Below, in pieces: positions 35,528-43,558 of a DNA stretch of 64,000 nucleotides (position 1 is its first letter; every line of letters starts with the position of its first letter). The notes under the pieces are model-generated. The model worked only from the letters and a program-made list of their open reading frames with translations. It was not told where the DNA came from and did no database searches. The DNA is from Halovenus marina (GTDB taxonomy: Archaea; Halobacteriota; Halobacteria; Halobacteriales; Haloarculaceae): contig NZ_JBLKNZ010000001.1 in assembly GCF_051414115.1 (NCBI RefSeq), positions 682,001 to 746,000 on the forward strand. The letters are read 5' to 3'. The translations under genes and the position numbers were made by a program.

Positions 35528-37004
35528 GGTAGTCCTCCGTTGCGGTCAGTTGGGTGCTGGACGGTGGCTGGGTCGCGTTCAAAAGCGCAACGTACAGGCG
35601 CTGACTGCGCTGATAAACGCGACTCTCGATAGCGAGATACAGGACGACGAACACGACGGCGACCAGTCCGTGGACGGCCGTCAGTTCTGCTGGCTGTCCG
35701 ACTGCGGGCAAGTCCACGAGGAGGCTCTCGATGACGCGGTAGACGGCCGCGTAGACGGCAATCGCCGGGAGCGCGACCAGCGGAACCGCCCCGTAGCGAA
35801 CCGTGGTCGGTATCGAGGGCTGTCTGACGAGTTCGCGGGTCGCGTGCATGACTGTCAGCACGACGAGCAGCGCGAGCAAGAGGCCGGTGTCCAGTTTCGT
35901 CCCCTTGCCGGTGAGGAGCGCGAACAGGCCACCCCCCGCAAGCGCGGTGCCGACGGTCACGACAGCGCCGACTCCCCCCATCGAACGGGTCGTCTTCGCC
36001 TTCGCTGGGTGTTCGTGTGCAATCTGACTCCCCGAGGCGAGGAACTGATAGGCCTTGTAACAGCCGTGCAGGATGAGGTGCGTGATGGCCGCGCCGAAAA
36101 AGCCCAGTCCGGCCTGCATGATCATAAAGCCCATCTGGCCGACGGTCGAGCAGCCGAGTTTGCCCTTGAAGTCGGCTCTGACGGTCTTCAGGAGCTTTCC
36201 GGCGAGTGCACTCGTTGCGCCGACCAGCACGACGGCGAGCATGAACTCGGCGTGAATGCTGACGACGGGCGCAAAGCGCACCAGCAAAACCCCGCCCGCG
36301 TTGACGAAGCCAGCGTGCATCAGCGCCGAGGCTGGCGTGGGTGCGGTCATCGAGGCGAGCAACCACGTGTGAAAGGGAACGAGCGCAGACTGGACCATCG
36401 CCGCCAGCAAGAGCCCACCGGCGGTAACCAGCACGACTGTCGACGGGAGCGTCCCGACGGTCGACGCGATTCCGGAGACGGTGCTCGCGCCGGTGTGCCA
36501 CCACAGAATTCCGAGTGTGAGTCCGAGCAGGACACCGCTCGCGAGAAAGTACCGACGTGCGAGCCGTGCTGCGGCCTGTGCCTGTGGCCACTCCCTGTTG
36601 TGGCCGATCAGACCAGCCATCACGAGTCCCATCGCTATCCACGCCGCCCCGAACACCACGAGGTTGTCCGCCGCGACCAGCACCATCACACTCAGTGTGA
36701 ACGCGAACACGCATCCAAAGAACGCGTTCATGGTCCGATTCCCGGCCATGTACCGCCGCGAGTAACTGTGGACGATGCCGCTGAAGAACGTGACTGTCAC
36801 CCACATCACCACCGTCAGCCCGTCCACGACGACCAGTCCCGCAACTTCGAGCGGTTCGCCACGCTGGAACTGTGCGACCAGCGCGCCGACGCTGACGAAC
36901 CAGAGGAGCCACACGACCCGCGTCAGCACCGCTGGACGGCGCGATTCAGTCCCCGTCGGCGTCGGAAGCTGTCCAACTGTCGTCGTCCCCTGTTGCCCTG
37001 TCAT
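35517..37004 (-). CDS. dabB: DabB-type cation-translocating membrane subunit
   Basis: This 495-residue multi-span protein is related to NuoL/MrpA antiporter subunits, with about 13 hydrophobic segments. Key antiporter-family stretches are FFSGIVHSYSRRYMAGN, AWIAMGLVMAGLIGHNREWPQA, STVGQMGFMIMQAGLGFFGAAITHLILHGCYKAYQFL, the latter with the His-x-Lys pair of the family. With dabA overlapping by 11 bp, it is the membrane half of the bicarbonate accumulator rather than a respiratory subunit. The 234-bp gap upstream is AT-rich and shared with the divergent amidohydrolase. Confidence 0.9.
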   Translation of the reverse strand: MTGQQGTTTVGQLPTPTGTESRRPAVLTRVVWLLWFVSVGALVAQFQRGEPLEVAGLVVVDGLTVVMWVTVTFFSGIVHSYSRRYMAGNRTMNAFFGCVFAFTLSVMVLVAADNLVVFGAAWIAMGLVMAGLIGHNREWPQAQAAARLARRYFLASGVLLGLTLGILWWHTGASTVSGIASTVGTLPSTVVLVTAGGLLLAAMVQSALVPFHTWLLASMTAPTPASALMHAGFVNAGGVLLVRFAPVVSIHAEFMLAVVLVGATSALAGKLLKTVRADFKGKLGCSTVGQMGFMIMQAGLGFFGAAITHLILHGCYKAYQFLASGSQIAHEHPAKAKTTRSMGGVGAVVTVGTALAGGGLFALLTGKGTKLDTGLLLALLVVLTVMHATRELVRQPSIPTTVRYGAVPLVALPAIAVYAAVYRVIESLLVDLPAVGQPAELTAVHGLVAVVFVVLYLAIESRVYQRSQRLYVALLNATQPPSSTQLTATEDYHEY

Positions 37005-37238
37005 CGCTCAGCCCACCCCTGGCCAGCAACCACAGTCGTGTTCCACCTGAAACCAGTCATCGGTCGTCTCTACACCTTCTATGAACAGTACGGTTATTAA
37101 ATCTGTCTATATTACCAATCTGTTCTCGAAACTTGAATTAAAGAACATTATGTTTATCTACGTTGGCAGCGGCCGAGGTCCGCATTCCTCGTTCTCGGGT
37201 GGACAAACACATATTGGCACAGGGGCTACAGTTTCGCT

Positions 37239-38255
37239 ATGGAGGAGTTAGCGGGAACCATCCTCGTCGGGGAATCGCTCGAACCGACCACGGGCCGTGT
37301 CGTCATCGAGGACGGTCGCATCACAGATGTCGTGGAGGAAGCGACGACGTCGACTGATATCATTCTCCCGGCGTTTGTGAACGCGCACACGCATCTGGGC
37401 GACTCCGTCGCGAAAGACGCCGGTGCTGGCCTGTCGCTCGACGAAGCAGTCGCACCGCCGGACAGCCTGAAACACCGCAAACTGGCCGCGGCCGACCGGG
37501 CGGAACTCGTGACTGCCATGCGCCGAACGCTTCGCTTTATGCAACGAACCGGAACGGTATCCACGCTCGATTTCCGGGAGTCAGGGGTCGCTGGCGCGCG
37601 CGCACTCCGCGAGGCGGCCGAACCGCTCTCTATCGACCCATTCATCTTCGGCAGTGACGACGAGGCCGTCCTGTCGGTCGCTGACGGGTTCGGTGCGAGC
37701 GGTGCGAACGACGCCGACTTCACCGAACAGCGCGCTGCAGCCAGAGAACACGACGTGCCGTTTGCCATCCACGCTGGCGAACCCGACGACACGGACATCC
37801 ACCCGGCCCTCGATCTAGACCCCGATCTTCTGGTCCACATGGTTCATGCACAACAGGACCATCTCGAACGCGTCGCCGAGCAGTCAGTCCCAATCGCGGT
37901 CTGCCCGCGTGCGAACACGGTCCTCGGCGTCGGTCGCCCCCCGATATCCGACCTGCTCGAGTCCACGACAGTCGCGCTCGGTACGGACAACGTGATGCTG
38001 AATCAGCCGTCGATGTTCCGGGAGATGGCCTACACGGCAAAGGAGTTCGACATCCCCGACCGGACCGTCTTGCGGATGGCGACGGCGGCCGGTGCCGAGA
38101 TCATCGGACTCGACTACGGTGTTATTGCCCACGGACGGCGGGCGGCACTCACAGTCCTCGACGGTGACTCGGACAATCTGGCGGGAACGACCGACCCCGT
38201 TCGGGCAGTCGTCCGGCGCGCGACTGCGCTCGATGTGAAACGCGTGGTGTACTAA
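37239..38255 (+). CDS. Amidohydrolase (cytosine deaminase/SsnA-like)
   Basis: A 338-residue metal-dependent hydrolase. The HxH metal motif is NAHTHLGD (about residue 48), a further His is in AIHAGEPDD, another in HMVHAQQDH, and the Asp ligand in VALGTDNVMLN. The tail GRRAALTVLDGDSDN is typical of amidohydrolases. The substrate is probably a deaminated base or ring amide, but is not determinable. It is divergent from the dabAB operon. Confidence 0.85.
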   Translation: MEELAGTILVGESLEPTTGRVVIEDGRITDVVEEATTSTDIILPAFVNAHTHLGDSVAKDAGAGLSLDEAVAPPDSLKHRKLAAADRAELVTAMRRTLRFMQRTGTVSTLDFRESGVAGARALREAAEPLSIDPFIFGSDDEAVLSVADGFGASGANDADFTEQRAAAREHDVPFAIHAGEPDDTDIHPALDLDPDLLVHMVHAQQDHLERVAEQSVPIAVCPRANTVLGVGRPPISDLLESTTVALGTDNVMLNQPSMFREMAYTAKEFDIPDRTVLRMATAAGAEIIGLDYGVIAHGRRAALTVLDGDSDNLAGTTDPVRAVVRRATALDVKRVVY

Positions 38256-38278
38256 TTGCTGAAGCGCGTGATGTGTTA

Positions 38279-38387
38279 TAGTGTTTGTTGCGGTGATTTT
38301 CGCAACCGCGTCACAGATATCGGTGTTTCACGCCGTGTAACCGATGTCTTGTTGCACGACAGCGGTAAAGAATCGCAACAAACACTA
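38279..38387. repeat. 109-bp element with 14-bp perfect terminal inverted repeats
   Basis: TAGTGTTTGTTGCG (38279-38292) and its exact complement (38374-38387) enclose 81 bp that contain nested inverted repeats: CCGC/GCGG and ATCGGT (38329-38334 region) with ACCGAT. The element is flanked on both sides by TTA. It fills the gap between the convergent amidohydrolase and Lrp genes, and the Lrp stop codon is the right TTA. It could be a MITE, or a long bidirectional terminator hairpin. Confidence 0.6.
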
Positions 38388-38870
38388 TTAGTCGCTTTCC
38401 CCATTTCGCTCGGAGTCGAACTTGCCGAATGGTGTCGTCTCGTGACTTCTGACGAGCACTTCGTCTGCGACTGTCAGTCCCAGTTCGAGCAGTTCCTGTG
38501 CGACGGGCGTGATGTCGCTGTCTGACTCCCCGACGGCCGTCACGAGCAGATTCTGGTCACCGGTCACCAGTTCCTGGACCGAGACGACGCCGTCTATCTC
38601 CAGAATCTCGTCGATGTGGTCACCGCGCTCGGGAATCGATGCCGTACAGTACAGCAACATCCGGAGCGGGTAGCCCGACCGTTGATAGTCCACCTCGGCG
38701 CTGTATCCTTTGATGATACCGTCTGATTCCAGTCGCTGGATTCGCTTGCGGACTGTACTATCGGACGTCCCGGTTCGCTCCGCAATATCCCCGGACGACA
38801 TCTTTCGTGCATCCGTCTGCAGGGCGTACAGGATAGCTCTGTCGACGTCGTCGATGGTTTCGTCGTCCAT
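38388..38870 (-). CDS. Lrp/AsnC-family transcriptional regulator
   Basis: A 160-residue regulator. Residues about 5-62 form the helix-turn-helix (VDRAILYALQTDARKMSSGDIAERTGTSDSTVRKRIQRLESDGIIKGYSAEVDY), and 70-145 form the RAM effector/dimerisation domain (LLYCTASIPERGDHIDEILEIDGVVSVQELVTGDQNLLVTAVG). Its stop codon coincides with the edge of the inverted-repeat element. The target is not evident; it is divergent from gcvT. Confidence 0.9.
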   Translation of the reverse strand: MDDETIDDVDRAILYALQTDARKMSSGDIAERTGTSDSTVRKRIQRLESDGIIKGYSAEVDYQRSGYPLRMLLYCTASIPERGDHIDEILEIDGVVSVQELVTGDQNLLVTAVGESDSDITPVAQELLELGLTVADEVLVRSHETTPFGKFDSERNGESD

Positions 38871-39016
38871 ACTGGTACGTCACGGCAAAGCTACTTTATC
38901 TTTGTACGTCTCTGCGACGGCCGCTCCGCGACTATTTGATATCGCGATTATTGGTTTATCGAACGACTCGCTCCACCCAGCACAACCGTTAGGGGCACGG
39001 CGGTCAGAGATGATGT

Positions 39017-40087
39017 ATGGTCAGGAAACCGCCGGTGGCACACGACACCCGGCAGATGGAGTTCGGCGGCTGGGAGATGCCCGTCTCCTTCGACTCGATC
39101 ACGGACGAACACGCTGCTGTCCGTGCATCCGTCGGCAAGTTCGACGTCTCACACATGGGCGAAGTGACGGTGTCTGGCCCCGACGCTACGCGGCTGATGG
39201 GACGGCTGACGACCAACGACGTGGGGGCGCTCGACCCAGGCGAGGCGCAGTATTCGGGTATCACCGACGAGGCAGGCGTGCTGCTTGACGACACTGTCGT
39301 CTACTGCTTGCCCGAGGACCACGAGGACGCGTACCTGTTCGTGCCGAACGCGGGCAACGACGAGTCGATGGCCGAGCGCTGGCGAACCCACCGCGACCGA
39401 TGGGGGTTCGACGCAACCGTCACCAACCGCACCGAGGAGTACGCGCTGTTTGCGATTCAAGGACCGGACGCGCCCGACCGGGTGGCCGATCGGACCGATC
39501 TGCGCCTCTCGAAGCTCTCGCGGTTCGATATCGAAGCCGGGGCCGTCGCGGGCGTTGACGCACTTGTCGCCCGCACCGGCTACACCGGCGAGGACGGATT
39601 CGAGATATTCTGTCCGTGGGACGAAGCCGAGACCGTGTGGGACGCGTTCGACTGCCAACCCTGTGGGCTCGGTGCGCGCGATACGCTCCGCATCGAGATG
39701 GGATTTCTGCTCGCCGGGCAGGACTTCGACCCCGAGGACAACCCGCGGAACCCCTACGAGGCGGGGATCGAGTTCGTCGTCGCGCTCGACACCGAATTCG
39801 TGGGGCGTGATGCGCTCGAAGGCGTCGACGTCGAGGGATCGGCGGAGCGATTCGTCGGCATCGTTCTCACCGATCGAGGCGTTCCGCGTCACGGCCACGA
39901 GATACGCAGCCCCGACGGCGAGTCACTCGGGGAGGTCACGAGCGGGACGATGAGTCCCACACTCGACGAACCGATCGCGCTCGGGTATCTCCCGCCGGAG
40001 TACGCCGCTGAGGACCGATCGGTTCGCGTCGTCGTTCGCGACGAACCGAAGAAAGGACGTACCACCACGCCCCCATTCCTATCATGA
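39017..40087 (+). CDS. gcvT: Glycine cleavage system T protein
   Basis: GcvT is the aminomethyltransferase that passes the methylene group from lipoyl-H protein to a folate-type carrier. The 356 residues match: MEFGGWEMPVSFDSITDEHAAVRASVGKFDVSHMGEVTVSG, TNRTEEYALFAIQGPDA, RTGYTGEDGFEIF, LGARDTLRIEMGFLLAGQDFD, and the late SGTMSPTLDEPIALGYLP. The N-terminus before EFGGWEMP is a few residues shorter than in most homologues, so the ATG 39017 is likely but not certain. It overlaps gcvH by 4 bp. Confidence 0.92.
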   Translation: MVRKPPVAHDTRQMEFGGWEMPVSFDSITDEHAAVRASVGKFDVSHMGEVTVSGPDATRLMGRLTTNDVGALDPGEAQYSGITDEAGVLLDDTVVYCLPEDHEDAYLFVPNAGNDESMAERWRTHRDRWGFDATVTNRTEEYALFAIQGPDAPDRVADRTDLRLSKLSRFDIEAGAVAGVDALVARTGYTGEDGFEIFCPWDEAETVWDAFDCQPCGLGARDTLRIEMGFLLAGQDFDPEDNPRNPYEAGIEFVVALDTEFVGRDALEGVDVEGSAERFVGIVLTDRGVPRHGHEIRSPDGESLGEVTSGTMSPTLDEPIALGYLPPEYAAEDRSVRVVVRDEPKKGRTTTPPFLS

Positions 40088-40467
40088 GCTTCGAGATTCC
40101 AGACGACTGTCGGTACATGGACTCACACGAGTGGGTTCGCGTCGACGGTGAAACTGCGCACGTCGGCATCAGCGACTTCGCGCAGGACGAACTCGGTGAC
40201 GTCGTCTTCGTCGAGTTACCCAGCGAGGGCGACGATCTCACGCAGGGTGACTCGTTCGGCGTCGTCGAATCGATCAAGGCGGTGTCGGACCTGTACGCGC
40301 CGGTTTCGGGAACCGTCACCGAAGCCAACGAGGCGCTGTTCGACGAGCCAGAACTGATAAATGACGACCCCTACGGCGACGGCTGGCTACTCACTGTTGA
40401 ACTCGACGACGAGTCCGAACTTGACGACCTGCTCTCGCCCGACCAGTACCGCGAGCAGATCGAATAG
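40084..40467 (+). CDS. gcvH: Glycine cleavage system H protein
   Basis: This 127-residue lipoyl carrier protein has the lipoylation motif FGVVESIKAVSDLYAPVSG, where the Lys in SIKAV is the attachment site, and the family start YMDSHEWVRVDGETAHVGISDFAQDELGDVVFVELP. It is translationally coupled to gcvT (ATGA overlap). The P subunit genes normally follow in haloarchaea but are not here within the window. Confidence 0.94.
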   Translation: MSFEIPDDCRYMDSHEWVRVDGETAHVGISDFAQDELGDVVFVELPSEGDDLTQGDSFGVVESIKAVSDLYAPVSGTVTEANEALFDEPELINDDPYGDGWLLTVELDDESELDDLLSPDQYREQIE

Positions 40468-40730
40468 CTCGATACGACTTCTCCGAACAATCGACAAACA
40501 GCGGCGGTCTTCGTCCGACAGGCGGAGCCTTGTCTCTCTGTCTCTGGCCGGGTACGCGCATCGCCGATAAACCCTATGTCGGGATATCGAACTGCTCTTG
40601 GTGTGCTGGGACTGGGGTTGTCGCACAGATGCGAGAAGGAGTTGTTGTGAGCTACCCCCAACAGTCTCGAACTGACAGTCGTACGGAAAACAGTCGACAG
40701 TATCAAACCGACGGCCTGAGAGAAACCAAT

Positions 40731-41117
40731 ATGGCCACATCGGAGACCCCGTTCACGATGGTACTGATCACAGTCGTGTTGATCGCATACTTCCTGGTTT
40801 CGCTCGTTCCCCGGACCGACCGAATGGTGGACGGCTACCGGAAGTTCGTGGCGTTGACGACGCTCGGGATCTCCTATCTGGTCATCATCTCCTTGCTGCT
40901 GTTCGTTGTCGAGGGCCTCGCAGAGACTGGATCGGTCGAGACCACGCTCTCGATTGCCGTCTTTGCCTTCTTGCTCTTTGGTCTGACCTTCCTGTACGAC
41001 GTGTTCGACGACTGGCTTCGACTGTTTGCCGACGCCGAGTTTCACACGTGGGTCCAACTCTCGATGGTACTCGCTGTGGTCGTGTTGCTCGTCGTCTTCT
41101 TCCTGCTTGCCCCCTGA
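40731..41117 (+). CDS. Four-helix membrane protein, unknown
   Basis: A 128-residue protein with four hydrophobic segments near 9-27 (MVLITVVLIAYFLVSLV), 42-64 (ALTTLGISYLVIISLLLFVV), 72-92 and 106-126 (LSMVLAVVVLLVVFFLLA). No domain is recognised. ATG 40731 follows a non-coding-looking stretch. It stands alone downstream of gcvH. Confidence 0.65.
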   Translation: MATSETPFTMVLITVVLIAYFLVSLVPRTDRMVDGYRKFVALTTLGISYLVIISLLLFVVEGLAETGSVETTLSIAVFAFLLFGLTFLYDVFDDWLRLFADAEFHTWVQLSMVLAVVVLLVVFFLLAP

Positions 41118-41238
41118 CGCTGTGACCGGCGCGGAACTCATTAATTATAACTAGTTTCAGATTTCTCTGTGTGTGACTATTCGCAGACGGATCCCGGCAC
41201 AGCTCAAACTTTTTGCGGAATCAGTCAATTTCTAGTGC

Positions 41239-41858
41239 ATGGCCACGCTGTACGTCTCCCCGGACGGCGACAATAGTAATACGGGAGGCGAGAGCGATCC
41301 GCGGGGGACTATCCAGTACGCGCTCGGAGAGGCCCAACCCGGTGACACTGTCGAACTGGCCTCTGGGGAGTACCGCGAGGAAGTGTGGACAGACCATGCC
41401 CAAAATACGTCCCCGACCTCAAGACGGGCCCGTGCTTGGAGTCGAAGACGCTCGACCACATCGGCTTCTACTACGCGTGTTACGCCCACCACGACGACGG
41501 GATGCGCGGGTCAGTTATCGTGCGAGACGACGAGTCGCGGTGGGAGTTCACAGAGACCAGGTGTGGCGACCTGTCAGTGACTGCTCATCTCGGCGCAGAA
41601 CACCAGCCAGATCACGGTCGGTCAACTCTGGACGGACTGGGAGGTGACGAGCGACGTGGCGGATGCAAGCAGCGATGACCGGGTCACAGAGGCCGGAGAG
41701 TACGCCCTCGACTTTGACCGCGTTCAGATGCCCCGTCGCCATCGATTACCGTTTCGCCCCCGGACCGATACGTCGGCGGGGACTATCAGGTCGTGGTCAC
41801 GGCAACGAACACCTACGGGGACACAGTGGAAACGACAGCGACACTCACTATCGACTGA
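41239..41858 (+). pseudogene. Decayed surface-protein debris (DUF1565-like start, PKD-like end)
   Basis: The first 50 codons (41239-41395) read like a DUF1565/parallel beta-helix N-terminus: MATLYVSPDGDNSNTGGESDP, then TIQYALGEAQPGDTVELASGEYREEV. After that the frame is lost. A middle piece in another frame (about 41390-41560) reads TLDHIGFYYACYAHHDDGM; further frames give QITVGQLWTDWEVTSDV and, from 41733 to a stop at 41856-41858, an immunoglobulin-like end (DYQVVVTATNTYGDTVETTATLTID). Several frameshifts separate parts of one or more exported proteins. No intact gene is seen here. Confidence 0.55.
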
Positions 41859-41952
41859 GATGTCCCCGCTTCGCGGGCCTGTCTCTCTCCACGAGACGTA
41901 AACTGAACCATACGTTGAAATAGTTCGAAGCAGATCGAACACATGTCTCATC

Positions 41953-42735
41953 ATGTCCGAGCACTCGTACCCAGACGCGACAGAGCGCGGGACGGTCGGT
42001 GCCGCTGTTCCGTCGACACAGCACGATTTGCTCGGCTATCTGTGTCGAAGCGACGATTCGTCACGCTCGCGTGGACAGCAGCGACGGGGCAGTCAGTCGG
42101 GACAGCAGCCACGGGGCGGCCAACAACCGGGACAACCAGAAGGCGGTCAGCAACCAGGACAACAGCGACAGCCACGCGGTGGACAACAGGGACAGCAACA
42201 ACAGCCACAGAGTGGTCAGCCGCCGCAGGGACCAGGCGGACAGGGGCCGGGCGGTCAGGGACCACAGGGTGGCGGTGACGACGGCATCAGTCGTCGCGCG
42301 TTGCTCGTCGGCGGCGGTGTGGTCGCCGTCGGCATCATCGCGTTCCTCCAGTTGAACGACGACGGTGGCTCGTCCAACAGCGGCAACACCGACAGAGCGG
42401 CGATCCGTTCCGTGTTGCAGGAGAACGCACGAACGATCGAACAGGAAAACCTCGGCGGCTACATGGATACGATCCATCCCGAATCACCGCTGTACGACAG
42501 CACCGAGGACCGGACGAGACAGCTCTTCCAGCAGTACGATATCAACGTCGAGATGACAATCGAATCCATCACTGTCGATGGTGAGACGGCCGAGGCACAG
42601 GTCGCTCAGACGACCGAACTGAGCAGCGAATCGTCCGGGACACAAAGCAATCGCAGACAGCTCACCCACGAGCTGCGAACCTACCAGGGGGAGTGGCGAA
42701 TCTACAACAGCCGAGTAACTGGTCAACAGGGATAG
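41953..42735 (+). CDS. Membrane protein with Q/G/P-rich tail and NTF2-like outer domain
   Basis: The 260-residue protein has three parts. Residues about 35-110 are low-complexity Gln, Gly and Pro (repeats like GGQQPGQ and GPGGQGPGG). Residues 113-135 hold SRRALLVGGGVVAVGIIAFLQL, a membrane segment preceded by a twin arginine. Residues about 150-255 (AIRSVLQENARTIEQENLGGYMDTIHPESPLYDSTEDRTRQLF ... TYQGEWRIYNSRV) look like an NTF2/SnoaL-type domain of the DUF4440 kind. The start at 41953 is the only ATG before the repeat. The tail is encoded by GC-rich CAG-type repeats at about 42070-42270. Confidence 0.65.
   Translation: MSEHSYPDATERGTVGAAVPSTQHDLLGYLCRSDDSSRSRGQQRRGSQSGQQPRGGQQPGQPEGGQQPGQQRQPRGGQQGQQQQPQSGQPPQGPGGQGPGGQGPQGGGDDGISRRALLVGGGVVAVGIIAFLQLNDDGGSSNSGNTDRAAIRSVLQENARTIEQENLGGYMDTIHPESPLYDSTEDRTRQLFQQYDINVEMTIESITVDGETAEAQVAQTTELSSESSGTQSNRRQLTHELRTYQGEWRIYNSRVTGQQG
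42070..42270 (+). repeat. Degenerate CAG/GGN-rich coding repeat
   Basis: The stretch encodes Gln-Gly-Pro repeats such as GGQQPGQ. The units are imperfect and vary in length, so the repeat is old or under loose selection; it stays in frame in the 260-residue membrane protein. Confidence 0.6.
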
Positions 42736-42798
42736 GAGACCGCTGGACTGTGCTTCTGGGCAGAACCTGGGACCGTGTCTCGAAGATGAGTCTGACGG

Positions 42799-43062
42799 TT
42801 ACGAAGTCTGATTTTTAACTTCCTCTGGCTGCTCGTATCGCGTGTCGTCGACGAGTATCTCGCCGGACCCGCGAATCTCGACAGTGTGGTCCGGAACCTG
42901 AAACGTGAGTTGCCAGTCGGTGTGGTCTGCGGCGGCAAGCGTCACGAGCGCGTCTGTCTCGATGTACTCCTGCAGCGAGTAGTCGAGTTCGTGGGGCGCA
43001 CACCCCTCCGTCTCAGCGAGTATCTCGACGAGGCGAGGGAGTATGGTGTAACGGGAACTCAT
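42799..43062 (-). CDS. HalOD1 output domain protein
   Basis: An 87-residue stand-alone HalOD1 domain: RYTILPRLVEILAETEGCAPHELDYSLQEYIETDALVTLAAADHTDWQLTFQVPDHTVEIRGSGEILVDD. HalOD1 is a halobacterial output module of signalling proteins with unknown biochemical action. The ATG overlaps the stop of the upstream DUF7344-like gene by 4 bp, so they are coupled. Confidence 0.85.
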   Translation of the reverse strand: MSSRYTILPRLVEILAETEGCAPHELDYSLQEYIETDALVTLAAADHTDWQLTFQVPDHTVEIRGSGEILVDDTRYEQPEEVKNQTS

Positions 43063-43433
43063 GGTTTCACGCTATTCTGCTCGTGAAAGTGACATCCTTC
43101 GATTAGATGCTCCGGGAAGTCGTCGTAGGCATCGATTGCCAGCAGCACTGCGGCCACCTCCTCGAATCGGGGGCCGCGTTTCACCGAAAACGGTTCGTGT
43201 TCCCACTCGATAAACTCCGCGTGTGCCATCATCGGCAGGTGTTCGTGGACGAGGTTGGTGTGCAGCACCTCCGGATCGAGGCGGTACTCCGGCATGTTCG
43301 CGCTTTCCGGAAGCAGTAGCTGTTGGTCAGGCTCCGATTCCAGTAACGACCCGATTATCTGCCGTCGCGGGCCAGCAGAGAGCGTTTTGAAGATCCGATA
43401 CCAGCGTTCGCCGAGTTCCTCGACGGAGTCCAT
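43059..43433 (-). CDS. DUF7344-like winged-helix regulator
   Basis: A 124-residue protein with a winged-helix-like fold: YRIFKTLSAGPRRQIIGSLLESEPDQQLLLPESANMPEYRLDPEVLHTNLVHEHLPMMAHAEFIEWEHEPFSVKRGPRFEEVAAVLLAI. This resembles the DUF7344 group of haloarchaeal small regulators. It is coupled to the HalOD1 gene by a 4-bp overlap and lies 125 bp after the histidine kinase. Confidence 0.7.
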   Translation of the reverse strand: MDSVEELGERWYRIFKTLSAGPRRQIIGSLLESEPDQQLLLPESANMPEYRLDPEVLHTNLVHEHLPMMAHAEFIEWEHEPFSVKRGPRFEEVAAVLLAIDAYDDFPEHLIEGCHFHEQNSVKP

Positions 43434-43558
43434 TACAGGTGCGTCTACGGCAACCAGCTAATCTCTTTGGGTTGATATGTACGGCTCTCGTTCGTCCTGA
43501 CGCCGTCTGTATTTTATATTGATATTTTAGCACCGTGCTGTTTCTCTCGAAACACGAG

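Noticed and set aside
35496..37100. 534-codon plus-strand frame over dabB
   Set aside because: Antisense of a multi-span membrane protein; shows a polar His/Asp-rich pattern typical of such shadows.
42070..42270. Possible CRISPR or minisatellite array
   Set aside because: Units are irregular, in coding frame for Gln/Gly/Pro, and there are no spacers of constant length.
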